Assembly: GCA_019096155.1 (NCBI GenBank)
Contig: JAHCVI010000002.1
Location: 1,736,001-1,800,000, forward strand
Direction: 5' to 3'
From: Staphylotrichum longicolle
Taxonomy: Eukaryota > Ascomycota > Sordariomycetes > Sordariales > Chaetomiaceae
DNA length: 64,000 bases
Shown here piece by piece: positions 1 to 9,586 of this stretch. Each line of letters starts with the position of its first letter. Position 1 is the stretch's first letter. The notes under the pieces were generated by a model. The model saw nothing but the letters and a program-made list of their open reading frames with translations, was not told the origin of the DNA and did no database searches. The position numbers were made by a program, and so were the translations under genes.

Positions 1-3000
1 GATGGCTGCTGGTCCCTGACGCACGAGAGCAACGAAGGCCTTGTGGCACGTCTCATCAAACTCCTCCGTAAAAGTGCAGAACCAGTGCAGAGGTGTGCGT
101 CCCTCGTCGTCAACGATGAGTGGATCAGCCCCTGACTCGAGGAGAGCGTGCACAACATCCGCCATGATGGTTGTCGGCCTTGACTGGTCAAGGCCATATG
201 ATGTGAGTGCCACCGGGACGACTGGAATGCAGGCCGAGGTAAGAAGGGTCCGTCCATGGTGGCCTTTGCGGTTGCAGTTTGTCTTGCACAGTCCGGCGAG
301 AAGACTGCCTACCAGACCACGGTCCTCGACGACGGCCTGGAAGACAAAGCTGCCGTCGGGGTACGGCGCGTAGGCGTCAGCGCCGTGAGAGAGGAGCAGG
401 TCTACGATGGCCTGTTGCCGTGTCTTGAGGTCAAAGGTTGGATAAGAGATTGTCGTAGGCCGGGCAGCCTCGTGAAGGACATAGCGCTGCTCCGGCAGCT
501 TGTTCGGATCCAGCCCGGCCTCCAGCAGCAACTTCACAATGGCGGGATCCATCCATTTTTCCACGGCTTGTGCCAGGAGGCCAGGGCAACCTTCCACGCT
601 CGCCCCATTTTCCAACAAGAGCTTTGTGACGCCCGCCTGGCTCGACAGCTCCAGTGCCGACGACCCGCGCCCGACGGTCCCCTCCGTCTTGACGGTCGCG
701 TTGACATCAGCCCCATGCCGCAGCAGCACCCGCACCGTCTCCTCGCGCCAGAAGCCGTCCGGGTACTGCGTGTCAATGGCCGCGAGTAGCGGTGTCATGC
801 CGTCTTTGTTTCTGGCCTCGATATCCGGCCGCTTCGAGAGGAGGTACTCGAGCGCCTCGATCTGCCACAACTTGGCGCCGCTCGCGAGTACATGCAGCGC
901 CGTCGCTCCCCGCAGCTTGTAGCAGTAGCCACGGCGGTTGTAGACGGCGTCTACGTCAACGCCGAGCTTGTCCACGAGCAACTCGATCAGGTGCAGCGAC
1001 GGCAGGTCTCTCTCACAAGCCGTCCCGAGCAGCGTGCCGCAGCTTTCTTCGTCCTGTTGCACCCATTCCTGCGCCTCCAGCTCGGCCACCTTATCGCCAA
1101 AGTACTCCAGCAGTTCCACGCGACCCTTCTCAACAAGACAGTGGAGGAAGGTGTAGTCATTAGAGCTGCCCAGTTCGAGCAGATTCCCGCCGAGTTGAGC
1201 ATACTCTTTGATGGTGTCGTAGTCGCCATCTAGCAGTACAGCGTCCAGGATCTCGGTTCCACTGACTTCATCGTCGTCGTTTTGGTCATCATTGTCTCCC
1301 TTGTGTTTCTTTCTGGCCATCAGGTCCAGAATGTCCTGTCCGCTGGTGATGAAAACGGTGTTCTCTTCCAGTGGCTCCTTTACCACGGGGCATGCTGCCC
1401 AGCGACCTCGCCACCGGGGACCACGGCCACGGCCCCAACGTGAGTTGGAGGAGTCCTTGACTGGTGGCACCCGAGCTTGCGCCTTTCGGGCCTCCTCGGC
1501 CGCCCTCTCCTTGTCCGTGGCCAAGATAAAGTCCTCGGATTGTTTGTGGCTGTCACGAGGCTCGACGCCGTGTGCGAGCAGCTGGCGGACAACAGCCCAG
1601 AGCTTCCTTTCCACTGCTAGATTCAAGGCTGTCAAAGTCCTGGGGCTTGTCTCGTCTTCCGTCTGGACTGCCGCCTCAGCATTCAGGTCGACTCCGGCGC
1701 GTTGTAGGATCCAAACAATCTCGTCCGCGCGTGGCGAGGGTGCATGCCATCCAGATGGTGCTTCATACTCGGCCAAGGCATGCAGGGGAGTTAACCCCTT
1801 CTCGTCCCTGATCCAAGGGTCGGCTCCGTTGCGCAGCAGAATCACGACGGCCTCCGGGATCCCCGACCGACATGCGTAGTGTAGCGGCGCCCTTCCCTCA
1901 CCGAGCAAGTTGACGTACTTCTCGAGCACGTTGAGCTCGCGGTACTGAGCCAGAAGGAGCGCCACGGTTCCAACCTCGCCGGCCCGGGCGGCGATGTGGA
2001 GCGGCGAGAGACTGCGGGGTGTAAGGAGAGTCGGATCAGCCCCGGCACGGACAAGTTTCCCAGCAGCTTCTTCACCAAGCTCCGCTGCATGGTGTAATGG
2101 GGTTAGGCCGCTGGTGTCTGGCTCGTTGATGTCCAGTCCTCTGAACGCCAGCATGCTGAGCACCATGTCGAGCTTGAGGTCGTCGGCCGCTATGTGCAAC
2201 GCCGACTGGCCCATTGCGTTCTTGGCCAGGGGCTGGGCGCCAGCCTCAATCAGGATCTGGAGAATCTCCTCCTCATTGGTGATAGAATCCGCCTGCTGGC
2301 CAAGCAGCGTGTGGATGACGGTATCCCCGTCCTTGTCGACCGCGTCCGCCTTCATCCCCAACGATATGAGAGAGCGAAACCATTCGGGTTTGACGCTGTG
2401 TTCAGCGGCATAGTGCAACAGCGTCTTACCGTCAAGAGCAACCGCCAGGGGATCGGCGCCCAGACGGATAAACTTTGCGGCGGTCTCGAATTCAATGTCG
2501 TATCGCTGCCCAAGATGCCACAGGATCGTGTGCCCGCTCTCATCGCGCCCATTCAGGTCCATGCCAGCATCGACTAGCAACTTGAGCACGTCTTCATCGT
2601 TGGTGTTGTTGAGAGCGTAGCCGTAAGCACCCTGGTTGTATTTCCAGAGCGGCGCTTGACCCTTGTTATTCTTCTTGTTCAAGTCCGGGCCAGCACAGAT
2701 GAGTTTCTTGATGACGGGGATGAAGTCGGAGTTTGCGAAGCTGCCGATGTTTTGCATGATGTGGTGGAAGACGGTCTCGCCCTCGTTGTCGGCAACATTC
2801 ACGTCCGCCCCGAGCTCCAGGAGCTTTTCGAAAACATTGACACTGGGTTTGGCCGCGTTCAGGCTGGAACCCATCCTTAACCGGCAAATCATCTCAAGAA
2901 TGGGTGTCCTCCCCCAAGCATTCACGGCGTTGATATCAACTCCGTTCTGAACAAGGAGCTCCAAAGGCCGGACCTTCTCGGGGTTGGCCAAGTGGAGTGG

Positions 3001-5745
3001 TGTATTGCCATTCTTGGTCTTTGCGTTGGGGTTTGCGCCTGCTGAGAGCAGCAGCTCAGTGAGGATCTCTTCAGACTGGTCCATGCTTCCCCAGTAAACG
3101 AAGCTCTCAGTCTTCTGCACAGCCAAGTGCAGAGGCGTCATGTTCTGGCCATACCCGTTCTTGTCCATGGTGGCGTTCACATCGGCACCAGCTTCGATGA
3201 GCAGGCGGAGGCACTCCGCGGCAGTCTCTTTGTCCTTGTCAGACACAACACGCCTCTCATAGCTGATGCCAGCAAAGCCGTGGAGAGGTGTCGGTCCTCG
3301 TTCGCGATGAGGTTGCGACATCTCCATGGTAATCTCGCCGTCGGAGGATTGAAATCGATCCGCATCGCATCTTTTGGTCGGGTCGGCGCCGTGCTCGAGG
3401 AGCAGCTTGACCACGTCCAGGTTCCGAGCACGTACTGCGCCGTACAGAACGGTTGATCCGGACCGGAAACAGTCAACATCCGCCTTGCCTGTGTCGAGGA
3501 TTGCCTTGACATTCTCCACCGCTCTGACCCTGTGCAGACACTTGTTGATTTCGTCTGGGGGAACGAAGGGCATGAAGGCGGTCACAACTTCCTGGTCATC
3601 GCTCCCAAAGGCGTGAGCCAGCGCAGTCTCCCTGTTCTCCTCAGCTTGTTCCTCGGTGAAATCCTCAAACCAATGTTCAACACAGTCCCACGACCTCAAG
3701 ACCGGCCATGTCTTGATCAAAGGATCCACACCAGCATTCAGCAAGATCCGAACCGCTGCCGCATGCCCCTTGCCAGCCGCCCGGTGCAGGGGCGTCAGGC
3801 CATCCTTGGCTCCCGTCGTCGGATCGGCGCCCAGGGCAAGCAGCTTCTCGACGAGATCATCGTGGGCATCCTCAGCAGCGTAGGCCAGCGGCGTCATACC
3901 GTCCAAATCAGGGCTGTCGATGAGTGCCGGCTCCATCTCGGCAAAATGGTCGAGCACATATCCCGGGGTCGACGCGCCGTCGCGCGCCGTGGCGAAGAGA
4001 TGGAAAACGCTGAATGAGGCCGACAGCGGCCCGGACCAGTTCATCAACACTACAGTCTCAAAGGCAGGTTTGCCGGAGGTAAGGTAGCGACTGAGGGCCG
4101 CGAGCAGCTGGTCGGCGGAAGGGCCCGGGGGTACTTTGCTCATGTGGAAGAGGAGGTTGTCGACAGCGTACGACGCAAGGGGGTTATTGACCCTTGTGTC
4201 GGTACGGATCTTTTCCCTTCGCTCTCTCTCTTTGCCATAAAAGTCATAATCCTCGTAGTTGTGCTCCCTCCCATCATCTATGGCGGCGTCAAGATGGGGG
4301 CATCCGTCGAGATATTCTAACAACAGCACCGCCAACATGGCGTGCGAGGCGTTGTCTTCGAGCACAGGGAACGCGTCCCTGTCCTTGCTGTCTTTCCGGT
4401 TCTCGTCGTGGAGGAACTCGGTAAAGGAATGGTGGATGACGCTGACGGTCTCGTCCTCCAGCAGCTCCAGCAGCCTCCCGCAGCCGGCCCGCACCAGCTC
4501 CTTGCCCCGCCGAAGATCGACATGCAGCATGCGGGAAAGCAAAGAGCCAAGCTCGATGAGCCGAAGTGGCCGACTCGCATGGGTGACGCACATGAGGATC
4601 TTGGCCTGTTGCTCGGCCGTCACGCCACTGCGGCGGGCGTGCTCTTTCAGCATGTCCTCGTACACAGCACGAAGCGTGCGCGGCAGGCGGTCCAGACTAT
4701 CCGGCAGTGTCTCTTCGGTGATGCGGCCGTCCCGCAAGCCTTCGGCGAGGTTGTCCGCCATGAGCCGTGCTTGAAGGAACAGTCCATTTGCGCGCTCGCA
4801 AATGGTCTGTCTGACGAGCTCGTTCTTGTCGTCGCTCAGCGGCGGGTCCAGCGTGGCCATCCTGGCGTCGACATAGCGCGCCACGTCGGGAGACAGCAGA
4901 ACAGGATCGAGCTTCAGACGCACCACCCCCGGATGGCCGAGAGCGCGCTCGATATGAGGCAGCGGCCTGCTCGTCATCATGACCCTGGCCGTATCCGCCT
5001 CCGCTGTGCCCAGCGCAACCAGTTTCTCGACCATCCCTTCAAAGTCCCCATCGTCCATCTCATCCAGCGCGTCCACCACGCAAAACACTCTCCCCCGGAC
5101 GCTCTCATCCTTGAGGGCCTCCATCAGCGCAGACCACACCAGCCCCAGCTCGTTCCCGCTGACGCCATGCTTCTGCGACAGCGCCGTCAGGGCGGTGACG
5201 AGCGCCGGGCAGTGCGGCAGCAGCTGGGCGGCAAAGTCGCGCACGAGGTAGCGGGCCGTGTGGTTCTTGTCGACGATCTGGCGAAAGAAGAAGAAGAGCA
5301 CGACGCGGCCGGCGTCCTGCAGCTCGCGCACCGTGCTGGCGGCAAAGACGGACTTGCCGCTGCCCGCGACGCCCCGCACGTGGAGGCAACGGTGGCTCGC
5401 CGTGGGAGGGGCGGCGGCATCACCGGCGCCGGCTGCTTCGGAAGCCGGGTGGGGGCGGGCCTTGCCGAGGCTGGCCCAGGCGCGGAAGGGGCCCGCCTCG
5501 TGAACCCATCTGCCGGTGCCGGGGACGTACGAGTGCAGGTGCTTCATGTACTCGTTCCCCGGCGAGAGGTAGTCGGTCGGCTGCAGCCATTTGACAAGCT
5601 CGGCGATGCGTTTCTGGAGAGAGTCGTCGGGCCGCGGCGCGGGAGCGGGCACCGTATCTCTTTCGATGATATCGTAGGTGTTTACTGGGTCGGCGTCTGG
5701 CGGCGCCGTGACGGCATCCATGGCTTCAAGGGCTTCAGGAGCCAT
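1..5745 (-). CDS. NACHT-ankyrin (NLR-like STAND) protein, 3' end beyond window
   Basis: Seen: one uninterrupted minus-strand frame from ATG at 5745 to the window edge, about 1,915 codons, with no intron needed. Residues 44-90 carry the fungal pre-NACHT pattern (WLQPTDY, EYMKHL, GTGRW). Walker A is GVAGSGKS (about 125-132), Walker B is CVVDALDEM (about 222-230), then TSRP (258-261) and an HHSFTEFL motif at the end of the NACHT/winged-helix part. From about residue 560 to the edge there are roughly twenty ankyrin units (TPLHxAA, LLxxGADxN). An RG-rich linker (GRGRGPRWRGRW) at about 1397-1443 and an acidic stretch interrupt the array. Known: fungal NLR-like STAND proteins act in non-self recognition and incompatibility, with ankyrin repeats as sensor. 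Inferred: a cytosolic receptor. No HET, Goodbye, lipase or HeLo domain is recognisable at the N-terminus. The stop codon lies outside the window, so full length is unknown. Confidence 0.9.
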   Translation of the reverse strand, partial: MAPEALEAMDAVTAPPDADPVNTYDIIERDTVPAPAPRPDDSLQKRIAELVKWLQPTDYLSPGNEYMKHLHSYVPGTGRWVHEAGPFRAWASLGKARPHPASEAAGAGDAAAPPTASHRCLHVRGVAGSGKSVFAASTVRELQDAGRVVLFFFFRQIVDKNHTARYLVRDFAAQLLPHCPALVTALTALSQKHGVSGNELGLVWSALMEALKDESVRGRVFCVVDALDEMDDGDFEGMVEKLVALGTAEADTARVMMTSRPLPHIERALGHPGVVRLKLDPVLLSPDVARYVDARMATLDPPLSDDKNELVRQTICERANGLFLQARLMADNLAEGLRDGRITEETLPDSLDRLPRTLRAVYEDMLKEHARRSGVTAEQQAKILMCVTHASRPLRLIELGSLLSRMLHVDLRRGKELVRAGCGRLLELLEDETVSVIHHSFTEFLHDENRKDSKDRDAFPVLEDNASHAMLAVLLLEYLDGCPHLDAAIDDGREHNYEDYDFYGKERERREKIRTDTRVNNPLASYAVDNLLFHMSKVPPGPSADQLLAALSRYLTSGKPAFETVVLMNWSGPLSASFSVFHLFATARDGASTPGYVLDHFAEMEPALIDSPDLDGMTPLAYAAEDAHDDLVEKLLALGADPTTGAKDGLTPLHRAAGKGHAAAVRILLNAGVDPLIKTWPVLRSWDCVEHWFEDFTEEQAEENRETALAHAFGSDDQEVVTAFMPFVPPDEINKCLHRVRAVENVKAILDTGKADVDCFRSGSTVLYGAVRARNLDVVKLLLEHGADPTKRCDADRFQSSDGEITMEMSQPHRERGPTPLHGFAGISYERRVVSDKDKETAAECLRLLIEAGADVNATMDKNGYGQNMTPLHLAVQKTESFVYWGSMDQSEEILTELLLSAGANPNAKTKNGNTPLHLANPEKVRPLELLVQNGVDINAVNAWGRTPILEMICRLRMGSSLNAAKPSVNVFEKLLELGADVNVADNEGETVFHHIMQNIGSFANSDFIPVIKKLICAGPDLNKKNNKGQAPLWKYNQGAYGYALNNTNDEDVLKLLVDAGMDLNGRDESGHTILWHLGQRYDIEFETAAKFIRLGADPLAVALDGKTLLHYAAEHSVKPEWFRSLISLGMKADAVDKDGDTVIHTLLGQQADSITNEEEILQILIEAGAQPLAKNAMGQSALHIAADDLKLDMVLSMLAFRGLDINEPDTSGLTPLHHAAELGEEAAGKLVRAGADPTLLTPRSLSPLHIAARAGEVGTVALLLAQYRELNVLEKYVNLLGEGRAPLHYACRSGIPEAVVILLRNGADPWIRDEKGLTPLHALAEYEAPSGWHAPSPRADEIVWILQRAGVDLNAEAAVQTEDETSPRTLTALNLAVERKLWAVVRQLLAHGVEPRDSHKQSEDFILATDKERAAEEARKAQARVPPVKDSSNSRWGRGRGPRWRGRWAACPVVKEPLEENTVFITSGQDILDLMARKKHKGDNDDQNDDDEVSGTEILDAVLLDGDYDTIKEYAQLGGNLLELGSSNDYTFLHCLVEKGRVELLEYFGDKVAELEAQEWVQQDEESCGTLLGTACERDLPSLHLIELLVDKLGVDVDAVYNRRGYCYKLRGATALHVLASGAKLWQIEALEYLLSKRPDIEARNKDGMTPLLAAIDTQYPDGFWREETVRVLLRHGADVNATVKTEGTVGRGSSALELSSQAGVTKLLLENGASVEGCPGLLAQAVEKWMDPAIVKLLLEAGLDPNKLPEQRYVLHEAARPTTISYPTFDLKTRQQAIVDLLLSHGADAYAPYPDGSFVFQAVVEDRGLVGSLLAGLCKTNCNRKGHHGRTLLTSACIPVVPVALTSYGLDQSRPTTIMADVVHALLESGADPLIVDDEGRTPLHWFCTFTEEFDETCHKAFVALVRQGPAAI

Positions 5746-6370
5746 GATTGTCCATCAATCAATTGATCATTGGTAAGGCGTTGCTGACCAGGACAAAAAA
5801 CCTGATCGTGCTGACGGGGGCGCGGTGACTTGTTATGTGATTGCGGCGAAGTTCGCATGAATTGAGTCCATCCCGTGTCAATGAACCTCACTCGCGCCAA
5901 GCTCACCAAGTTGCAGCCTAAGAATCCTTCTCCGCCATTTTTGGCCCCATATGAGGACAGTTGAGGACGGATCGTCAATGACTCCAGTGTGAAATTAGCC
6001 GTTGTGACTCTTCATCGCTTGGCCAAATGGAATACTTACGCTCCACTTAGCTAGTTGTTGGTTATTCTAATGTCATCCTGCAGAGACCATGTGCACAGCT
6101 GCACCGCTCATTCCTCGCGGCGTCGATGCCAAATGCTCACGGCAAACCGTCATCAGTTGCACTTTGAAAAGTCTGACTCTCGAGACTGGACGGTCAACTA
6201 TTCCGACTACTTGTATACATAGATCGGCCCTAAGCCCTTTGATTAATACATCTGTTCCCATCAAGTGGGCGCCTCCCGTTATTTTAACCTTTCTCTTCTG
6301 AGCGACAACAGTTCTTCCAGAGCTTGAAGCCTTGTTCTGACATTGACTGCTCGTGCCAGCAGGGGAGATG
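5746..6370. other. Intergenic, upstream of the NLR-like gene
   Basis: About 625 bp between the start of the NLR-like gene and the stop of the phosphotransferase gene, both on the minus strand. It must hold the NLR promoter and the phosphotransferase 3' end. It is less GC-rich than the flanking coding DNA. I see no conserved ORF, repeat or clear TATA box. Confidence 0.5.
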
Positions 6371-7354
6371 TTAAAAGCAGTACTCCCAGAGCTGTTTCTC
6401 GGTTTCCAGCTCGTTTCGATAGTCCCCAATCCCTTCGAAGATCTTGTCAACAATTCTCTTCCACCGCCAGTGGTGCTTCGTGATGAAGTGGGCTTTGGTA
6501 TAGTCCCAGTGTTCTGGAAACCAACCCGCATTTTCCCAGTCGACAATTCCCGAAAGCCTCCCGTTCTTGACCATGGTATTTCGCATGTTCAAATCTCCAT
6601 GGGTGAAGACTATCCGATGTCCAGCTTGATGCACTGCGTCCGGCAACGCGCCGCAGCGCAGTATTTCGTTGAAGTCCACCTCGTTTTTGAATGGTCCAAA
6701 GAAGTCTCCGCGAATCGCATCATATTCCACGCCAGCGCTGATCCGGTAATCGTGACAACCCTTTCCGACGGCGCTGGATATTTCGTATTCTGGTGCGATG
6801 ACCTTTGGGATAGACCGAATCTGCATCAACCAAGCCCTTAGATGCTGAACAAAAGTTTCAACTTCTCCATCGCTCAGAGTGTCGATACACAAGCCAATGT
6901 GACAGCCAGAAAGTGCTGAGCTCAAGAGATATGAGCGTTTTTCGTCTGACACCAGGTCCAATGGGCGAGGAACGACCGCTTGAGTATGCCATCTTGCCAG
7001 TCGCATGGCGTCAAACTCGTTTTCCAGGCCACCGCGCTCCATCGCATTCCTCGTCTTGAGGTATAAACCAAAAGGGAGCCGCTGAACCCGTAGGCTACAA
7101 GAGGGCCCATAGAGATACTTCCCGAGAGAGGACATATGGCGATATATGGCTAGCTGGAGTGCACCCGGCATCTGTAACCAGATGGCCCGGAGAGCGGTTG
7201 TAAAGTAGCCCAATAAACGTCCAAGGCCAGAGAAGCTTGGTGCGAGCCGTTGGTGTGGTTTTCTGCGCGCAATATCCCGGGCGACGCAACTCCAACGTAT
7301 TGGTTTTGAGAAGTGGCCCAAAATTTGCAGCGCTGAGTAGGCTGGGGCGGCCAT
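6371..7354 (-). CDS. APH-family phosphotransferase (aminoglycoside phosphotransferase/choline kinase-like fold)
   Basis: Seen: an open frame of 327 codons from the first ATG (7354). The frame is open further upstream only by way of a TTG codon at 7393, so ATG 7354 is chosen; an upstream exon cannot be excluded. The catalytic loop reads HGDLNMRN and the metal-binding motif reads VDWENAG, the two hallmarks of the fungal APH family (PF01636). An LPFGLYLK segment near residue 100 probably supplies the nucleotide-binding lysine. The length fits single-domain fungal APH proteins. Known: such proteins phosphorylate small molecules, but for most fungal members the substrate is unknown, and antibiotic resistance should not be assumed. 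It lies 625 bp downstream of nothing related and 3' to 5' beside the NLR-like gene; no operon-like meaning is implied. Confidence 0.8.
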   Translation of the reverse strand: MAAPAYSALQILGHFSKPIRWSCVARDIARRKPHQRLAPSFSGLGRLLGYFTTALRAIWLQMPGALQLAIYRHMSSLGKYLYGPSCSLRVQRLPFGLYLKTRNAMERGGLENEFDAMRLARWHTQAVVPRPLDLVSDEKRSYLLSSALSGCHIGLCIDTLSDGEVETFVQHLRAWLMQIRSIPKVIAPEYEISSAVGKGCHDYRISAGVEYDAIRGDFFGPFKNEVDFNEILRCGALPDAVHQAGHRIVFTHGDLNMRNTMVKNGRLSGIVDWENAGWFPEHWDYTKAHFITKHHWRWKRIVDKIFEGIGDYRNELETEKQLWEYCF

Positions 7355-7696
7355 TCCGGTGGCCGATTCATTCGCGAACGAGCTTTTCCGCAATCTCTCA
7401 AGTCCTTCGACAATTGGTGGACGAGACGGGCCGCCTGTTGTGTTGACGTCGACAAGGTACTATTCTCCGATTAGCGACACCTGCGCTCAACGTGGAAGAA
7501 ACATAGGGAAGCCATACGTTTCTCTGTTCTCTCAAAAGAAGCCGGAAGTAACCCATTGAAAATGCCTTGGCCGCAGATCTACGGACCAGCCACAAGTTCT
7601 CATAGCCATCCTCCACGCCTGCCGTCAACGCACAAGTTTGCAGAGAGGGAGTCAGAAAGGCGGAGAGCATCTCACACAGCGGCTATAAAGAAAGAG
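7355..7696. other. Intergenic, upstream of the phosphotransferase
   Basis: About 340 bp between two minus-strand genes. No conserved coding signal seen. It may hold the promoter, or an unrecognised first exon, of the phosphotransferase gene. Confidence 0.4.
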
Positions 7697-8171
7697 TCAG
7701 CGAAAAGCTTTGTACACTTGGATTTCAAAACTCGAGTTTTGAGCATACAGGGTCGAGTTGCGGGTCGATCGCTGGGAGTATCCGGGCGACAATGAGAGGG
7801 TCGAAGAGAGAGCCACCCAGACCCGAGAGACAGCATCGACGTCCATCTCGTCTCGTAATGTTACGGACAATCGACCGGTCAGAGACGCGACTGACGCCAT
7901 TGGAAGTGACTGAGCTGCATTTCAGCAAGAGAACAGATGTCAGATGACAAGACGAGAGACTAAACTTACATGCCGAGATGAGGCCCCTCCAGTCGCTGAG
8001 AAAAGCCCCCAGACCAACATTGCCTTTTTCAGGAGGGCATCTCCGCCAAAAATACCTGGCTGCTTGCTCCTTGTCAACTGCCTCACGGATGAAGCATTCG
8101 AGCAGTGCGCCGCCGGGGTGCGCAAGGTCTGCGTTGCGGATTGCCAGTAAGGCGTCCTCCGCAGCTCCCAT
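7697..8171 (-). CDS. Small hypothetical protein, two-exon model
   Basis: I do not recognise this gene. Seen: ATG at 8171 opens 67 codons (MGAAEDALL start, region ending DWRGLISA), then a good donor (GTAAGT at 7969) and an acceptor (TGCAG ending 7915), joining in frame to 72 more codons that stop at 7697. Model: exons 8171-7970 and 7914-7697, 139 residues. The first exon looks like ordinary coding sequence; the second is rich in Ser and Arg and less convincing. There is no signal peptide or membrane segment. It could be the surviving 5' part of a longer gene, or a misread non-coding region. The flanking accessory-type neighbours do not suggest a role. Confidence 0.35.
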
Positions 8172-8955
8172 GCTGCCGTCTTTCTCCTTCTCTTGTTGCT
8201 GCTGATGTTTTGAGGTAGCTGGTTGAGTTTCGCAATGGATGGAATTGGTTGGGTTGTGTGTGCGGTACGGCAAGGGCAAACAAAGGCAGTCCAGGAAGGA
8301 AAGCGGGGTGTGGGACGTGAGAACAGACCAGGTGAGGGAACTCGAGCTCAAAGCCCAAACTGGAAGGTACAAAAACCTGAGGATATACTGCGGCAGACGA
8401 AGAGTTCTTTACCCTTGACTAAGGTACCTTAAGTTGCCCTGCGTACAACCATCGCTACGGCGAATGTTCCCGCTAGTTTCAACAATCTGCATCTTTTTGG
8501 GTTGACCACAGGCATGAGACTGGCAGCGTGAAATAGCTGCATGCAAAAATGTTGTGATCGTTGAAATCTTCATGGGTGGACTTGGGGAACAAAGCAGCCG
8601 GACGTTGAACAAAACCTAAGTACCTCCTTTAGCTAAGAATTGAGGGCATTGCGGGATTCCTGGACCTGGAAGGTCTCGTTTGGTACAATAACATGATGGC
8701 GCACACAATAACTTGATTCTGGGTCAAAATCGAACAATAGACCCCAATGGAAAGACGCCATTCGCAAGAAAGCTGAATGGGCAAGAAGCTAGTCATACAA
8801 TGGCCCAGTAAAACAGCTGTACCATGTCTAACTCGATTATTAGGCTGGGAGGATTCCGTCGACGACTTCCTCACCTACATGTTTTTCCAATCTGGTGAAG
8901 GCCACTCATTGAATCAAGACTCAGTTCGCCATCTAAATTCTGACTCGACGACAAG
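8172..8955. promoter_or_regulatory. Head-to-head intergenic region
   Basis: About 780 bp between a minus-strand small gene (start 8171) and a plus-strand gene (start 8956). It must carry both promoters. A CCAAT box lies at 8744-8748, about 210 bp before the plus-strand ATG. No further feature seen. Confidence 0.4.
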
Positions 8956-9586
8956 ATGCCGCTCCGGGGTGGAACCATCATCCCGCACTCCATCTACATC
9001 TCCCTCAATGCTCATTCGGTTCCGGGGACCTATGTAAGCCAAGTTCCATTCGATTGCGACCTGACCTGATTACATGGAGGGGACTAACACAAATAAATAC
9101 TAACAGCACTGGGGACTGCTCGTCATGGACTCAGAAGAGCAAGGCTCATTCCATCATGCAACCAACCCCAGCGGCGGCTGGAAGTACGAGATGAGGGCTG
9201 CACGTCCGGAGCAGTCGATCACGCTGGTCACCGTTGTCCGTGTGGGCGACTTGGCTGGCGGCGACAATGCTGCTGCTCTGCAGGTTATCCGGAGCGTTCC
9301 GGCAGATGGCACCCCGTCCCAGCGGACTGGAGCCGAGTTCCGATGCAACACCTGGCTTAAGGACGTTCCTGTGGCTCTCGACGAGGCACGCGTTGTCCAG
9401 CTGCCAATGCCAGTCGGTAAGTCCTCGCCGTCATAAACTGCCTCTCCTATAATGGTTGAATTTTAACCATACGGCCAAGCAGATGAACTCATTCGCGTCG
9501 CAAAGCGGTACGGTGACGCCCACCTCGAGGAAGCAGAACTCGGCGAGGGCGCCTATGTGGTCAACAAACCGAACCCGAGCATTTGA
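8956..9586 (+). CDS. Small conserved fungal protein, DUF6914-like
   Basis: Seen: three exons, 8956-9033, 9107-9416 and 9483-9586, with donors GTAAGC and GTAAGT and acceptors AACAG and AGCAG, giving 163 residues in one frame. Key segments are YHWGLLVMDSEE near residue 26, FHHATN, GGWKYE and a C-terminal stretch with ELIRVAKRYGDA. From memory this HWGLL...HATN...W.YE pattern belongs to small ascomycete proteins grouped as DUF6914; that assignment is tentative. No signal peptide, membrane segment or catalytic motif is evident, and no function is known to me. Single gene, promoter shared with the divergent small gene at 8171. Confidence 0.75.

Noticed and set aside
4342..5766. 474-codon plus-strand open frame opposite the NLR-like gene
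   Set aside because: The minus strand codes an intact NACHT module here; the plus frame shows no family pattern.
6073..6546. 157-codon minus-strand open frame downstream of and overlapping the phosphotransferase
   Set aside because: It overlaps the phosphotransferase C-terminus in another frame and has no conserved features.
1..8171. A possible defence island made of NLR-like, phosphotransferase and small gene acting together
   Set aside because: Only adjacency supports it; no shared regulation, domain pairing or known precedent is visible, so I do not claim a system.
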